Of a DNA stretch of 64,000 nt, positions 27,543 to 42,500 are shown piece after piece (positions within the stretch are counted from its first letter, which is position 1; each line of letters opens with the position of its first letter). This stretch comes from Bombus terrestris. Taxonomy: Eukaryota > Arthropoda > Insecta > Hymenoptera > Apidae. The notes under the pieces are model-generated. The model was not told the DNA's origin. It was given only the letters and a program-made list of their open reading frames with translations, and searched no databases. Made by a program: the position numbers and the translations under genes. The DNA lies in assembly GCF_910591885.1 (NCBI RefSeq), contig NC_063274.1:14964164-15028163 (forward strand), read 5' to 3'.

Positions 27543-30500
27543 GAGAGAGTTGAGCCAAGTATGAATCGAATGTCTACCATCCAAGAACCTAATTCAGATT
27601 TGTAGGCTATAGTTAACCTGACATAAGCTCTGTCCAGCTATTGGCGGGGCTAAACCGATTCTCTCGGTAGAGTTTCTCTTGCTTGGTCCTATACTACGCA
27701 AAATCGATAATCGTAATGGAGCTTCGTATTTCCGACTGACGACGTTGATGTTAAGGGATATTTCGTTTCCTGTCATCGGTTTTCCTTCTTTCTCTTTCTT
27801 TAAGAATTACAATGTATTTTTAACGTAATTAGTGACTAACGTGTCTATACTAATGAGAGACCGGAGCCTATGAAAATTCGGTTGATTAGATTTTAATTTC
27901 AGAGTGGGTTTCATTGAATTTACGTAATTAGTAGGAATTAAACGTTGGTTATTTCTATGAAATATTTGACAAATGGGGACGGCGTTTAAATGTTTGTATC
28001 AGTGTTAACGAGAAGTTAAGTCTTTAGAGACCCAACAGATCATCAAATCGGCAATTAATTCGTTAGTAGCCGATCGGTATACTCGCAGAAGTCTGGCGTA
28101 ATAAATCGTGTGCACGATTCTTTAAATTGGGGAAAGTAATTTTCATAATGTATATTTTTTAATGGATATGACAAAAATAATAGCATTTTCAAGTTACTTT
28201 ATTTGATTACGAGGAATAAAATATATGTCGCTGGTAATATTCCCTACATACGTATATTCACATTAATTGGAAAATTAAAAAGATGAGCGATAAAATGTTG
28301 ATAAGTTCTGAAAAGGAAACAAAATAACACGTCGAAAAAATTATACTGTATAGTTACGTAACAACTTTCGTTGAAAAAATATTATCTAATACATATGCCA
28401 ATGAAACAACGTAAACGCTAAGCATCTCTGAAATTCTATTTGCAATTCCAAAGGAGAACAAAATGGTTCCGTCAGAATCTGCATCACGTACCAGGAACAC
28501 TAAACGTATCAAGCGCTTAGAAAGCCTCAGGAATTATCCAACTATACCAGATATAGGAATAAGGAGAGAAGAAGCTAGAGGAATGAACAAGAGTTTTATA
28601 TAAGAATCTCGTCATTGTTTGGTATTCGCTTTAATACAAATAAGTCACGTCATTGTTTTACATACAATATAAAATATACAGATATAACACAAAACCGTGT
28701 TTTGGCAATAAATGAGACTTGGCAAAATCGTACCACAGACGTATGTTTAATTTTCAGAATTATATTGATTAATATTCAAAATTAATATTGAATGATGTAG
28801 ATATATATTATTGTTACAAAATGTGAACAGGATGCGATATAAAAAAATACTTCATGAAAGGGTCTGCAATGATTTTAATTCTATAGGATCAGTACAGATG
28901 TGTATACCAGAAGTTCATTTTGATTTCGTTTCATATCACTGAATCGGTCGATGAAATCTTGCTATCAGTTCGCTACACGTATTGCGTATTTGTTTGATAT
29001 CCCTTGTTTCCAACGTAACCCATGCATAAAGGTACACATAAAAGTGGTATGAAATCTGGTGATATTGGAGACTAATCTTTTCGACTGTTTGTCATTTCAA
29101 TAAATCTTCAAATGACCTACATTTGTAATGTATAACATCTTTAAAATTTTATACCCATAGTGTCTGACAAAGTTTGACCGCGAACAACTGAAACACTTTG
29201 CGTATTTAACCTTTTTTTAAAGAGCAAATAATTTGATTATTTATAATGTGATTTTACAAGAAGGTAATAAATAGACTGCGGATTTTCGTGCACATTCATA
29301 TTTCTGAGAATATGATTAAAAATAATAATAATCTTGGTAAAAAATTTGCATTACCTTTCAAGTATTATACGTAGAAAGCACTATACGTTGGATGATCTTT
29401 TTCTGAAATTTTACATCTTCAAATTCCCTACAAATGCATAAAAAATCCGTAGTCTAATAATAAATATTGTTTTTAGTCATTAATTTTTCGTTCATGTATA
29501 CAATTTATATTTTACGATCTATACGATTTTTTTTTTATTTGGATGAATTTTACAACCAATTCTCATTGAGAATTATAAGTAAATTTTTCTGGCGTGGTCG
29601 TGTTTAATAAGTGTTTATCATGTATTTGATTCTAGTTGAATCTAATGCTTAAATCTAAAGGGTAATGTCTTTTTAGCCTGCGGATCTGATCCGACGTGTC
29701 AAGAAATGGAGTAACTAGTGGGTTTTGATGGTTGTTAATTCTTATCATATATCTATTATCTATACGATATGACTAGATACTTATAGACGTGGAGTTTATA
29801 GACGTCCCATACGATTCGTTATATACTCGTTGTAATCAGTTTATAAAATGATAATATTTTAAAACGACATTACACACCGTTCCCATCGACTTTCGTACAG
29901 CGCAGTATGATAAAAACGGCGCGACCAATCAAATCAGGGGAGGAGTCGAACATAAATCGGACGCGTCGAATAACTTCTAAATAATACAAATGGCGCGTGA
30001 AATAACGAGACAGTGGCGTAGGAACGGGTATAAATCGGTGGTAGCGAGCGTACAACATAAAACAGAGACGACGAGTCAGCCTGTCGATGTAAATTTCCGC
30101 GAAACATCGTCCTTCAAAATGTCGCGGCTACGGTAAACCGTCGAATAATTGTCATCGTTCGTACACCCGTGAATTTTACGGAATCATTCTCCGTTTGTTG
30201 AAGCTCGATTACCCGCAGAAGAGAGCAAGGGACGAGAAATGTTGCTTGAGATTCAGGTTATATAGTTGGAAAAAAGAAGGAAGGAAAAAATGGTGGAAAA
30301 TGCAAGAAAAAAAAGAGAAGGAAACACGATGAAATAAAACCTGTTTTTACGTCGAGCCATGCTACCAGCTTCGGGTTTGCGAGGCCAGCGTTTCGCTTCC
30401 CTCTAGAAACGAATCTGTGCTCGTTTCTTCCTCGTTCTTCTATTCTCGCTTATAATCAGCCTACTTTTTTCTTATCTTTCTTTTTTTCTTCATACGTACA

Positions 30501-33500
30501 TATACTAACGATAGGAAATGTCGAAAATCGTTTAAATCTATCTCTAACTCGAATCTCGTTCCCTTGCGAGGAAAATGATTGGTTGCAATTTCCCACTTTT
30601 GTCTGAATATCGTAAATTAGTTAGTTCTATGAGTAGAGTACTAATAGAAGGATGTACTAATTAAGTGATAAAGTAGCGTAATATGACACTCATACGCAAA
30701 TAAAATATTAGTTTGAAATAGATCTATTCAAATATAAACGAATCTGTAATATATAAACGCGAGTAGCATGAAATTATAGAGGATTTTATAGAAACTCAAT
30801 ATCTTTTAATGATCTTTTTAAGAAATTTGAATCGCAAGCGATCTTTTGGTTTAGATGAATTTATTTATTTCTTTGTAGCTTAAATTCGTAGTTGTTTAAT
30901 GTTCTTGTGTTATTCGTTTCAAAACAGGCTGTAAGTTAAAATACTTTTCTTCTTATTGGCTTTTTAATATCTCTTGCTGTTATAAGCTTTTCATCCAGAG
31001 GGATTTGTACGTCCGACTTCATTTTTGTTGCGTTTTGAACAAAAGTGCATCTGTGGTTCCATTAGTTATTGCTTATTTAGATGAGATGGTTTTATTATTA
31101 TTTATTGGTATCAGAAAATATTTTGATAAATCGTTCTTTTGATTTATATATATAAAATGAAAATGTTGTTATCTATGAAACAATAATTATGCATATATAT
31201 ATCTTCCTCGTTTCTTTTTAAATCAGAAATATTTTATATGTACTTATTATCTTGCCACTTCATTAATTCATTGATGTCGGACTTACTGTACTTTCATTTC
31301 TTTTCACTACTTTGAATCATAGTCAGATTTAGATATACCTTTACTCAGCGATAAAGTACAAGATACAAGAAAATGGTGAAAAATATTCCACGCTCAAAGT
31401 AACGATACTTCTTTATGCGATACAAATCAGCTTCTAATTTTAAAACATATAAGATTATGATTTTATGTTACTATTATATATCTTCATTCCTATCACAAAA
31501 AATAGCTTCTTCTTAAACAATATACAATCAGGTTAGAACATGATACCTATAAACAGAAAGGAGAAGCAACAAATTTATACAATATATATAAAAAAGTTTC
31601 ACAAACTGTCATTATACATGTTCTAAACATATAAAAGATTACCAGTTTCCATAGATTACAACTATCCAACATCTCCGACTATCACCATCTTCGTAACTCT
31701 CCCGTGCATCTCTATTTTATTAATTTCCACAGCGACTGTACCCTCCCTTGAACTTCGCGCGTTAGGAAAAACCGAAGATTTATGACTACCGGTAACTCTT
31801 GACAAGATAAGGTCACCGATCGATTAACGGAAGCGAGCTGTCGGTCTGGCTAATGGTACCTGGATCGATGCCTCCTCCACTTTGTCATTTCTCTATTGAC
31901 TTTATATAATTCCCTATTCTTTATATAATCTAATTCCGCCAATTTACCCGTACGCTATATCAAATCAAAATAAGTGAAAAAAAGGAACAAATTAAATACT
32001 AACGACGTGTAAAACTGATAAAATCTGGATTAAGCAACGAGGAAGATTCGCTTCTTTGACAAATATTTACGACTGATTTTATAATTATCTATTAAAGTTT
32101 GAGATAGATCTACGATTCATATCACACACTTATTATTCTTAAAAGAACTTTTTATAATTATTTTTTGAACAGAACTAAGTTCAAAATTGAATTATTATAT
32201 TATGAAAAGTCAATTAAATTAATAACATTAGAACATTGCTCTAAATCTAATTTTTTATTTCCCTAAATCCACTGAATGTCCGAATAATAAGAATTGATCC
32301 TTTAGATCGTTTTAATCCAGTAAATTAGCTTACTTCTGATGAATTTTGTTCCGCGGATAAGCTATACATGACTTCCATATGCATCGACTCTCCTTTTAAT
32401 AAGCTTCCCATAAAATTTAATTGCATTATATGTCATGTTGCACGTCTGTAGATTTTTAGATCGGAAGTCGACACGATTCTAAATCCTTATCAACAAGAAG
32501 GGAAAAGAGAAAGAAAGAGAAAACGTAACGAAAGAGTCTATCCGTGTTAACGAAAGATTAAAAATGTTCCATTCTGTCGTTTGTCTGGCGGTGTCGCGAA
32601 AATCGATTTCGGCTGGCGCTCGATCCAGGAAACGCGACCATTGTCCTGTCCCGTGCGCGATTTCGGCTTGAATTACGCGCTGCTTCAATTTCATTGAACG
32701 CCGATCGCGTTGGTAAATCGGATAATCAACGGCCGACGAAACAGGTAACGTAACGAGCGATCGACAACACGATAGCACTGGTAATAGGAGTAACTTTATC
32801 TCTCTTCACGGCATTTTGTTTCGAACTTGTCCACGGTCCATTCGGAATGACCTGTAAACCGATGACAAACTCGAAAGGTACAATGTGATCTCTTATATTA
32901 CGCACTATGCCACTAGGTTTTCGCTACAAGGTTCAAATCCACGTCATTCGCAATTATGTTCACTGTCTGGAGCTATTGCGTGGCTCGCGAATAAATTACG
33001 CAGCCTGGTAGAGGTATGGGTATTGTAGTGGGGCGGTTGTTGAAGGGATGGACAAGCTATGAGCTGGTAATTATTTGATTTTTATTAATTTAATAGTTAT
33101 TAAAATTTGTAACTTTTACCATGTTTATTAGATGAAATATGCATTTGTGGTTCTATGGATTTCGATCGTGCTTTTAATAGTTATCTTTGTTCCAATGTTC
33201 CGGATGTTAAGGTATTCGGATAATAAGCGTCTGGATAATGACTCTACTGCATTGATTTTTATGAAAATTTAATATAATAAACGATAGAAAAGGAAACATA
33301 AGCTAATTATCTCGTTGTTTTGAATGTAAAACATCGACGGGTTGACAAGGATCTTTCATATGAATTATGTTTTAACGGTATAGTGGACACGATCTTAATT
33401 ATTTTAAGTAAAACACACGGTATTACAGGCAATAATTAATAAAATTCAGCTACCGGATAAATATGTTGAATTGATTTTGCTATATTTATTACATTTTCAT

Positions 33501-36500
33501 TATGATAAGTTCTGTGTAAAATTCCCAGAATATTTATTTCTAAAGAAATAATCGAATACCTGGAAAAGTTTATAATGAGCAATTAATAATAAGCAATTGC
33601 GATGAATTACACTGAAAATAATGCTTGTGTTTAATACAGATATAAAAGTTATTAGGAATTCAAACGAATGGCTTAAATTTCACTCCTTGTCATATCTCTA
33701 CGATTTTAATATCATGATATACATATAGAATAAAATGGTTACGTATTTAGCTTGTTCCATCGTTTTATTTCTGTACTTCAAATTTTCTCTCGCCAATAAT
33801 AAATTGATAAATTATCATTAGTGTCATTCGATATTAATCTTTAATGTTTTTAAATGTCTCTTTTTTCGGGTAACTTTAATGAACCACTGGTAACGATAGT
33901 TAGAAGATCAGTGTCTTCGTAATCGCATTGTATTCAGGAATCAAACGCCAGTCATTGCCTTCCTGTCTACAAACTGACGTTAAACACGTTCACGTTATAT
34001 ACGACTGCATCCGTTGACAGTAAACACAGAAAGGATCGATATCTGTTGCACGATGCACGGGCACCTTTGAAAGGAACACGAGACTTCATCGATATCGCAA
34101 TGACAGTGACGCTTCATCGTTGTTAAAGCTGCGTCTCGCTGAAAAGCGAGAATCTCTTTGAGATACGAGATAAAGTGAAAGGAAAATAGAGAGGAAATTA
34201 CTAGAACGATGTGGCGCTTCTTGAAGATCGCAAATTTATATTTTTCACCTATACATATTTTTCCACGAATATTTAATGCAGAATCTCTGCCTTTTTTCTT
34301 CTTACAGATAGTTTAGTTTAATTTCTATTTCAAAATTATTAGGTCGTCCGAAAAGTTTCTTTCATTTTATAAGGAAATAATGGATACACAACATTTTCCG
34401 TTTTATATTATTGTATTGAATTATGTATGATCCATTTTGTTCTATCAAAGTAAAGATCATAATGTTCGACAGATTAGGTTTCATGTTTGTATAAAGATGC
34501 GTTGTTGTCAAAGATGTGTCTGTAAAAGAAAAACACTTTTCGGACAACATAATATTAATACAGCCTTGAACATTTTAGGATCGTACATTTATCAACTAAA
34601 TGCACGAAACACGTGTAATGATTGGTGTGGACTATGGTATAAACCATAAACTTTTCCATAGCGTAATTAAATGTGAAAAGGACAAAAATCCTTATTTTAA
34701 AAGAGATCTGGTAATTTATATATTTCTGATAATTCTAGGATAGCCAATTTTAGATTTACCCTTTCACAAGCAACATTTAATTTTAGAACACATGAAAAAA
34801 TGATCAGCTACGAAAATGCTAATTTTACGTCTCGTGCCAGAAGTTAATTCGTAAAGAACGCAACATGTATTATCATTGAGAATGTTATTATTTTATTTTA
34901 ACTGTGTAGCTATGGTGAAAGATGCAAGATAACTAATAACTTTTTAGAATAGAAAGTGCTTGTTGTAAGCAGAAACTATCTTCTTCGTATGTAAGCGTGG
35001 GGCCATGTAGTTTAATTAGTTTAATTAGTGTTGGTACGTACAATAGAATAAGAAACTCATCTCAGATGAAATAATCTGCTCGAGCTGTAATTTTGTATAA
35101 AGAAGTATAAGATATGCAAGAGCAAGTAGTGCAAAGGTAAAATTTATCCAAAATCAATACTACATCTGATGTATGGTATCAAGCTATCGAGATAAGCTTC
35201 ATAAAAGAACATGTTTACTTAGAAGGTTTACGTATCTTCTCTTTTGGGAAGCAAACTACGCTAACTGAACCGAAGCACTCCATGGTTAGACAATCTGTTC
35301 CGCCATTATTCAAAACAAAACGCTCCGCACAACTTGTATAGAAACAATACGGAAATATTCACTGATACTTATTGTTCACAAACAACGCGATTATTGTATA
35401 TGTTCTCTCTACAACTTATTGGAAAAAAATAAATGAGCGAATAAAAGAGAAACATTTGTAATGTGTAAAAAGAAGAATATGATTTCTGACCCCGAGCATG
35501 ACTGATGCAGGAATAGATCGCTGTATGGACTCATGCATGAAATAATAAGTCGTGAACGTGTCACACTATTACAAAGCATTGTCAATAATAAAAAGTTGAT
35601 AGAAAAATGTATGCATAGACGAATATTTTATCAGACCAGTATAATCAACCTTTCCCTGGAATCAAAACCATAAGACCCAAATTGTGGTTGTATAATCCAG
35701 TATTCTCTCTTTCTGTTCTTTCTACTACTCTCTTTTATGGTGCGTTAAACCTGGACACTTTAACATTTAACGCTGCTTTTTCACGACGGCATCCAGTTCC
35801 ATCGATCATGTCGGCTGTTATCTCCCGCGATAAGACTACAATAGCACACACGTACAAGGTCTTCTTTCTCAAAAAAAACGCTCATTGCCTAAAACTTCTT
35901 TTTACAAAAATTACGCCATAACGTTGATAATACTGTAAACGTAACAGCTGAACCGTAATGACGCTGGGGCTAATCTAATTGCTCTGGGGTGAGCTCTCAC
36001 AGATACATGCTTAACTACTTAGATTGGATAGCAATACTTATCGTTATACTTACACACTAACTAGCGCTAAATTCATTGTTGCATAAATTGTACCCTGTGT
36101 GCAGCGTTCCTTATTCGAATACAATTAACGGTTTACTGCTACGGATCTGCAATTTTTATAGTTTAGTCTCACTCTTGTTTTACTAATCAAAAAGACTATT
36201 GTAGTATTAAAAAATAAAAGAAAAAATCAACTTTGTGACAAGCGAAATCTAAATTCACGCGTATTAGGAAAGATTCTTTCGTGAAAAACCGCATGTTACT
36301 GTAACAAAATAACTACATATATCTATTTATCGTCTCTTCTTGACAGATTGTAAATACAAAAGTGGAGTTAATAAAGCAAAAATTAAGGAAGGAGAATTTT
36401 TTAGCAACAGCAGGATACTATTAAGCCAAAAGTGAACCGAAAACCGCAGTGCAGTAATACATACCAGCTCTCTATCGTTCTTTCCACCCTTTCTGGCTGT

Positions 36501-39500
36501 TTGCATTCGTACAGAAGGACGCATGACGAAATCTGTGCGCAGACAAACGATACAACCGCGATATCTGATCGTCGATGCGTTTTAACGCGTCATTATCGTA
36601 CGGCCATTGATATACACATATATACTTTTTATATATCTTTCGATTGTTTTAACAGCGCTATCCGGTTGACCGGTCCATTCGTTACCATGGTCTACAGTAT
36701 GATAACCGGTGACATGTTGACCTTTGGGATAATCTACATGGTGGTGCTGTTCGGATTTTGCCAGTCGTTCTACTTTTTGTACAAAGGCTTCCCGGGAGTG
36801 AAATCATCCCTCTACAGTTCCTATCATTCGACCTGGATGGCACTGTTTCAGATAACCCTCGGCGATTATAACGTAAGCCTCCCCCGTTCCCTATAAATCA
36901 GCGTTTTATTGTCGCGGTTATTTTGACTATCATCGTATGTATTCACGTGCACACATGTTTGCATGGATGCACGCCTGTTCTTTATCCCCGTTTTCTACTT
37001 TCATAACTTTGAAACGCCCCGCCCTTTCATAACTATGAACATACCGCATTTCGAACAAGGTTTTGAGTGAAATGCTCGTTGCGGACTAAGGCCATCACCC
37101 GCTTAACAACACAGCACGTAACAGAGCACTGTATTTACATGATTCTCGTGTATCGTTCATTTATGCCAGAACGAAGCAAAGAAGGTTTTATGAAATCAAA
37201 TCAGGAAGTAGAAAGTTTGAAGAGGGGAATTATTAATTACTTAATCATTTGGCGGTGAACAAACTTCGTTCTTTTATAATTTAACTGACAGTTTTTAGAT
37301 TTTGAGAGGACCTGATAAAACATCGTTTATGTACGTTGCTTATTCTACAAATCAGGATTGAGAGTGTTATATGCGATAACGAGATTGTGCTTGTTAAATA
37401 TTAAATTTTATTTTAATCATTTTATTTTATTATCGCGGCATTGCGATATTCTTATAAATGATAAATTTATGAGGAAAATAGAAGTAGACGAAGTTTCGCT
37501 ATTTTTTCATACGTAATACATATACGTTATATTATTATTATTAATACGTTATTATACGTTATTACTATTAATTTATTTGTTTAGTGTCGCAGCGGCTTAT
37601 TAGCTACTAGTAACCACACACTATTACGTTACCAGTTACGTTGTAAGGACATATTTACTGAACTTACATCGACTACTACTTTCTACTAACTAAATAGATT
37701 CGCAATTAGTACGAGTAATAGCACAAGTATTTATGCAGAGTTGAAAGGAATTAAAATATACATTGTACGTTATATTGATGTAATATGATCGTCACGGTTC
37801 TTAAATTGAATTGCTATTTAATAATCACTTTAGCGACGAAAACGAAATACACGTTATTGTTTTGTCCCGTTTACATGTTCGATTTTATTGTATCTTCAAT
37901 AATGATTCAATACCTTTCTTCTTATTTCATCGAACATTCTCTGACCTTTAGTAGATAACTTTTAAATATTTCCTTTACCGAAATGGTATTTCGGAAAAAA
38001 TAAGTGGAAGTTAAAATAACCAATGATTCCAGAATCGAAAAAGTCTTACATTCTTTTCCGTCATCATACGAATTATAGTTCGATCGAGATCATGTTTATT
38101 TCTTTATAATATTTCCTCCAATACGCGTAAAGGAAACTGACGTTTGAAAAGAGTGAAAGGAAATTTTGAAACGTTCGCAACCTTTCTTTTTTAAGGTTGT
38201 GCGGATTGTTACGTGCTCTATGTACATATGTACATAACTTCAGTCGCGGCATTTTCGATAGGAGGAAAAAGTTAAATGTTGAGAAGGATCGGGCAATTTG
38301 GTAAATCGTGCCTGCATGTCAATGGAGAGCATAACTCCCAGCGGCGTTTCCAGCACAGCTTTTTTTGTACCGGTTACCGTGGAAGGTTTAAGAATTTAAA
38401 TGTTGCTCGTAAATCAGTTTCAATCAGAGATACTTGCCATTCCTGTTTTTCTGGTTAAACGTTGGTCCGTTTCGGATTACAAGAAACTGTGACGTTGTTA
38501 GAGCGACAGAATCTTCTGTTCTTCTTATTTTTTCAAAGTAATTCGTTTGATTTGTTGCCTGAATCGTTCGTACGAGTTTAATAACGTCTAGTATAATTTA
38601 TAGGAATACATTAAGTCGGTGTAAAAATATTATTGGTTGTTATAAACGTTCAATTTATTGATTGATTTTTGACAATGATTCGACGCTTGGTTATTAAAGG
38701 CTTATAATAAGCGAAAGGTTAACAGAACATAATAATCACTTAACTATTACGTTATCATTGTTTCGCGTTATTATTCTTTATAGTTATATTTATCTTAGTG
38801 TATTATTACCTCGTATTATTAATGTTGCTGTTTTTATATAAAATACTAATAAAATAAATGATTGGTTCTTGTTAATGATTTAATGCTTCATTATTAAGAA
38901 GTATAATAGGTGAAAGGCGATTAGGACATAATGGTTAGTTAATGATTACCTTATTGTTATATCGTGTTATTAATTTGTAATTATATTTATTTTAGTATAT
39001 CATTGTTTCGTATTATTAGCAATGATGCTTCTATATAAAATAATAATAAAATACTAATAATTCACGAGAATCTAGTAAAAAATATCTTACAAAGTTTTAC
39101 AAAGCTACAGTTAAGATTTACTTAAAATTTACCAATCACTAAAATCTAATTTTCTACGATATGAAAGAAAATTATATAGAACCATTGAAATTTCGTCGCT
39201 AATGAATATAAAAAAGGAAGTATCTTCAATTCGGATTGCAAAGTTTCACTACTTTTTATTTAAGATAACAAATAACTTAATTTCTTTTTTCGCGATCATC
39301 CTGTAAATGTATTCCAATCCATTAAACTGGATTGCTGCAACAAAATGAATTATCAAAGAATTCTTGTTTCCATGTTATTCGTTGAAGACAAAAAGAGAAT
39401 GGGGAGATTTGGAAAAAAGATAAATAAAATGAAAGAATAATTCTTTGATACCAGCGGTACAACAATACTATGAAAGAACTATTCTTCCGGTTTCAGGAAA

Positions 39501-42500
39501 ATTCAATTTCCAAGTAACAGGGGTTCTCAGTATGAACGGTATCGACTTGAATCGATGTACAATGGTTTACGAAAGTATTTGAACGCTTATCACCGAATTT
39601 TTCTACGAGTAAATTATTTGCATTATACGAAACTTGTTGAGATTTTGATAGCACTGCAACGAAACGCAACTATCTTGAAACCAGTGAAAGTACTGAAACC
39701 ACTGGAACCGGTTTGAAAATGTATTTTACTTTTAGTGAGTGATTATTATACAGCATGAATAGTAACTTTAAAGATACAATATAGTGAGTAATTGATTGTT
39801 CAATTACTTTGATATGTGATGTTTGCGAAGTTACGCTTCCAATGAGTATCTTGTAACTGCCACATACATTTCCAAATCTGTTTCATATTTTACAAATATA
39901 ATCGCGATAGTTGTGTCTTGTTACAGTGCCAATGAGATTTCAAAATGTTTTATATAACGTGCATGATATATTTATTAAAGAAAGGCCAACGATAGCGGAC
40001 ATATCAAGTTGATAATAGATTAGGTATTTTTTAATTCAAAGCCTCGCAAATGTTTGGAAAATGCAATAAAAAAGTTAATCGAGAGATCGTAGAGGTTCGC
40101 TAAAAATGATGATAAAGTACACAATGATTAACGATAAATGTAAGTATTATTATTACAGGCTTAAAGTTAACGTCAAAAAGCGACACGACCTATGTCACGG
40201 TCATAAAAAGTTTTCAGGAGCGCTCAAATACTTTCGTAAGTCACTGTACCATAAACAAGAATAGGAAAAAAAGTCGTCATTTCGCAGTTGAGAATATTCA
40301 ACGCAGAAAACTCATTTTTAATGTAACATTCGCGCTACGTGCAATTCCCGGGCACGCGTAAAAGGGAAAAAAGAAGGGGCGAAGAGAAACACTCGCTCGT
40401 TCGGCAATCGATAGATCGCGAGTTGCAAGCCGGCACGCGCGTAGGGAAAAATTGGCTCGCCTCGTGGCGTGGTTTCCTGCGTTTCAATTAATCGAATTTC
40501 ACCGATGAAATATCAAGACAATTCGCAACGCGCACTCACTGTATCCGTGGCTAATTGAATTACATTCAACGACCCGGCCCCCGGACCTGCTAGAAAATAA
40601 CGCGCCACACCGTGTTTCCCCGAGATCTCGTATATCTTCCGCGTAATTAACGAATCGATTATGCTGTCGAGCGACGAAGGGGAGGGAATTTATTCCCTGT
40701 GAAACATTTGCTTAGAATCGTTGGTCTACGAGAAACGATCTATCGGCAGATTATCGAATTTGAAAAACTGATGCCTGGATAAAAATTGGTAAACTTTCCG
40801 AGTGAAAAAAAACTTTCCCGTGAAGATTCGAATTCAATGTACGTTTTGTAGAGGGAAGATTCCCTATATTGTATTTACGTATTTTAGGGCAATTTAATAC
40901 GAATTTAAATCGGAATTTAATTTCTTACTTCAGCTTTTATGCAAGAAATTTGAAAACATTTAAAGCCCGTATTCACCGTCTACTCGTTTTATGTTGTTTA
41001 TCGTAAAGCGTGTTATTATATCCGCATCAACATTTTCATAGCTTTAACGACTAGAGAGATATTGTCATACGAGCCTCAAACTGATCAATTCCACTTTTTA
41101 GAAATATACCAATTTCACATTATCCACATACAAAACTAGTATTCGATGTTTCAAACAAGAATCTCATTTTCGTAAACGTATTTGTCGCAAGAAGATTGCA
41201 GAAATAATTGTCAATTCGAAGGAAAATTTCCAGAGATAAAGTTTGTAATAGTCATTTTTCTATGCATTTTAATTTACCGACTTAGTCAGCATAGCTTCCG
41301 ACCGACTCATACAGAGAAAGGTTATCGAATTTGCGCCACTTAAACACAACACTTGCGATGCAAACGAAATATAGTTAAACTTCGATCTTCGTTACAGCGT
41401 TTACTTTATAATCCGCGAATGAAATTTCTCTAATGGTAAGTGTAAATTTACTGCAAAACCGGCCTTTTTTTCACCTCATAGAACGCTACGGTACGCATTA
41501 ATTTTGAATTTCAATTAGGAATTGTCTGCGCGAATAACGTTACATTTTTCGGTCTATTTCATCAGTTTCCCTATGTTGTATATTCTTTCTTTTTATTTTT
41601 TGCCTTAAAAAGACAAACGAATAAAAATTTGCACCACGCCAGCGCCAACACCGCATAAATAGCTTTATAAAGCGTAGAATGTTCGCTAAAAATTGTTGCT
41701 CGGTTTTACGGTTCGTCTAGCGATTCGTCGAAACACGTCGAATTAAACATGCGAAGCAGCAGAAGAATCGGCTGGATTCCCGCTGGTAAATCCATGGCAG
41801 TGCACGTTTGCTTGCGACACGATTATTTTTATCGATCCGCTGCCCGTGATTCCGGATCGTTCGAGCGTGTTGGAGACGATACTGATAACGAGGCGAAACG
41901 ATTATCCGTTTCAGTATACGGACCTTGGTTACACGACCTACCCTAATTTATCGAAGATGGTGTTCGCCATATTTATGGTCCTGGTGCCCATACTGCTTTT
42001 GAATATGCTGATTGCGATGATGGGCAACACTTACGCGCATGTGATCGAGCAGAGCGAGAAGGAATGGGTGAAGCAAGTAAATATTTGTACAATGACATAA
42101 TTAATTGATGATTTCATGGATTAACGTATCCTATTGTTTGCTATCCCTTGGGTTTTGTATATCATACGATTGCGTCGATCTGCAAGTCTACAGATAGAAT
42201 TAAGTGTCATACACGTGTATTTGAATGCCGATGAAGTATGATTAAATTGTTGAGTTATGTAAATATTAAAAAAATGTGTATATATATGTGATAAAATTGA
42301 TATATCGATGAAGTAGTCATATTATAATCGTAGTATGATACATGTGTAACAAAAAATTTGGTAAAGGTCTTATTTTGAATGACTATCACTTTTAATATAT
42401 ATTCTGCTTATTTTTTATTTAAGAATTAATTAAGAAATTGAGCTAAAATGTCAGAAAATTTTAGAAGCAGTCAATTATAGAGCGTTTAACTGGTTGCAGT

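Larger units (their letters stand above)
20029..36655 (+). other. iav intron 5 (16.6 kb, the longest)
   Basis: This intron interrupts the codon for Gly518 at the end of S4. Most is AT-rich and featureless. GC-richer stretches lie at about 23550-24070, 24900-25330, 27340-27780, 29870-30450 and 32460-33050. It also contains a GA repeat (27496-27549) and a mariner-derived short element (34339-34552). Open frames of 60-147 codons in the GC-rich parts overlap on both strands and show no domain. Nested non-coding genes or enhancers are possible but unproven. Confidence 0.75.
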
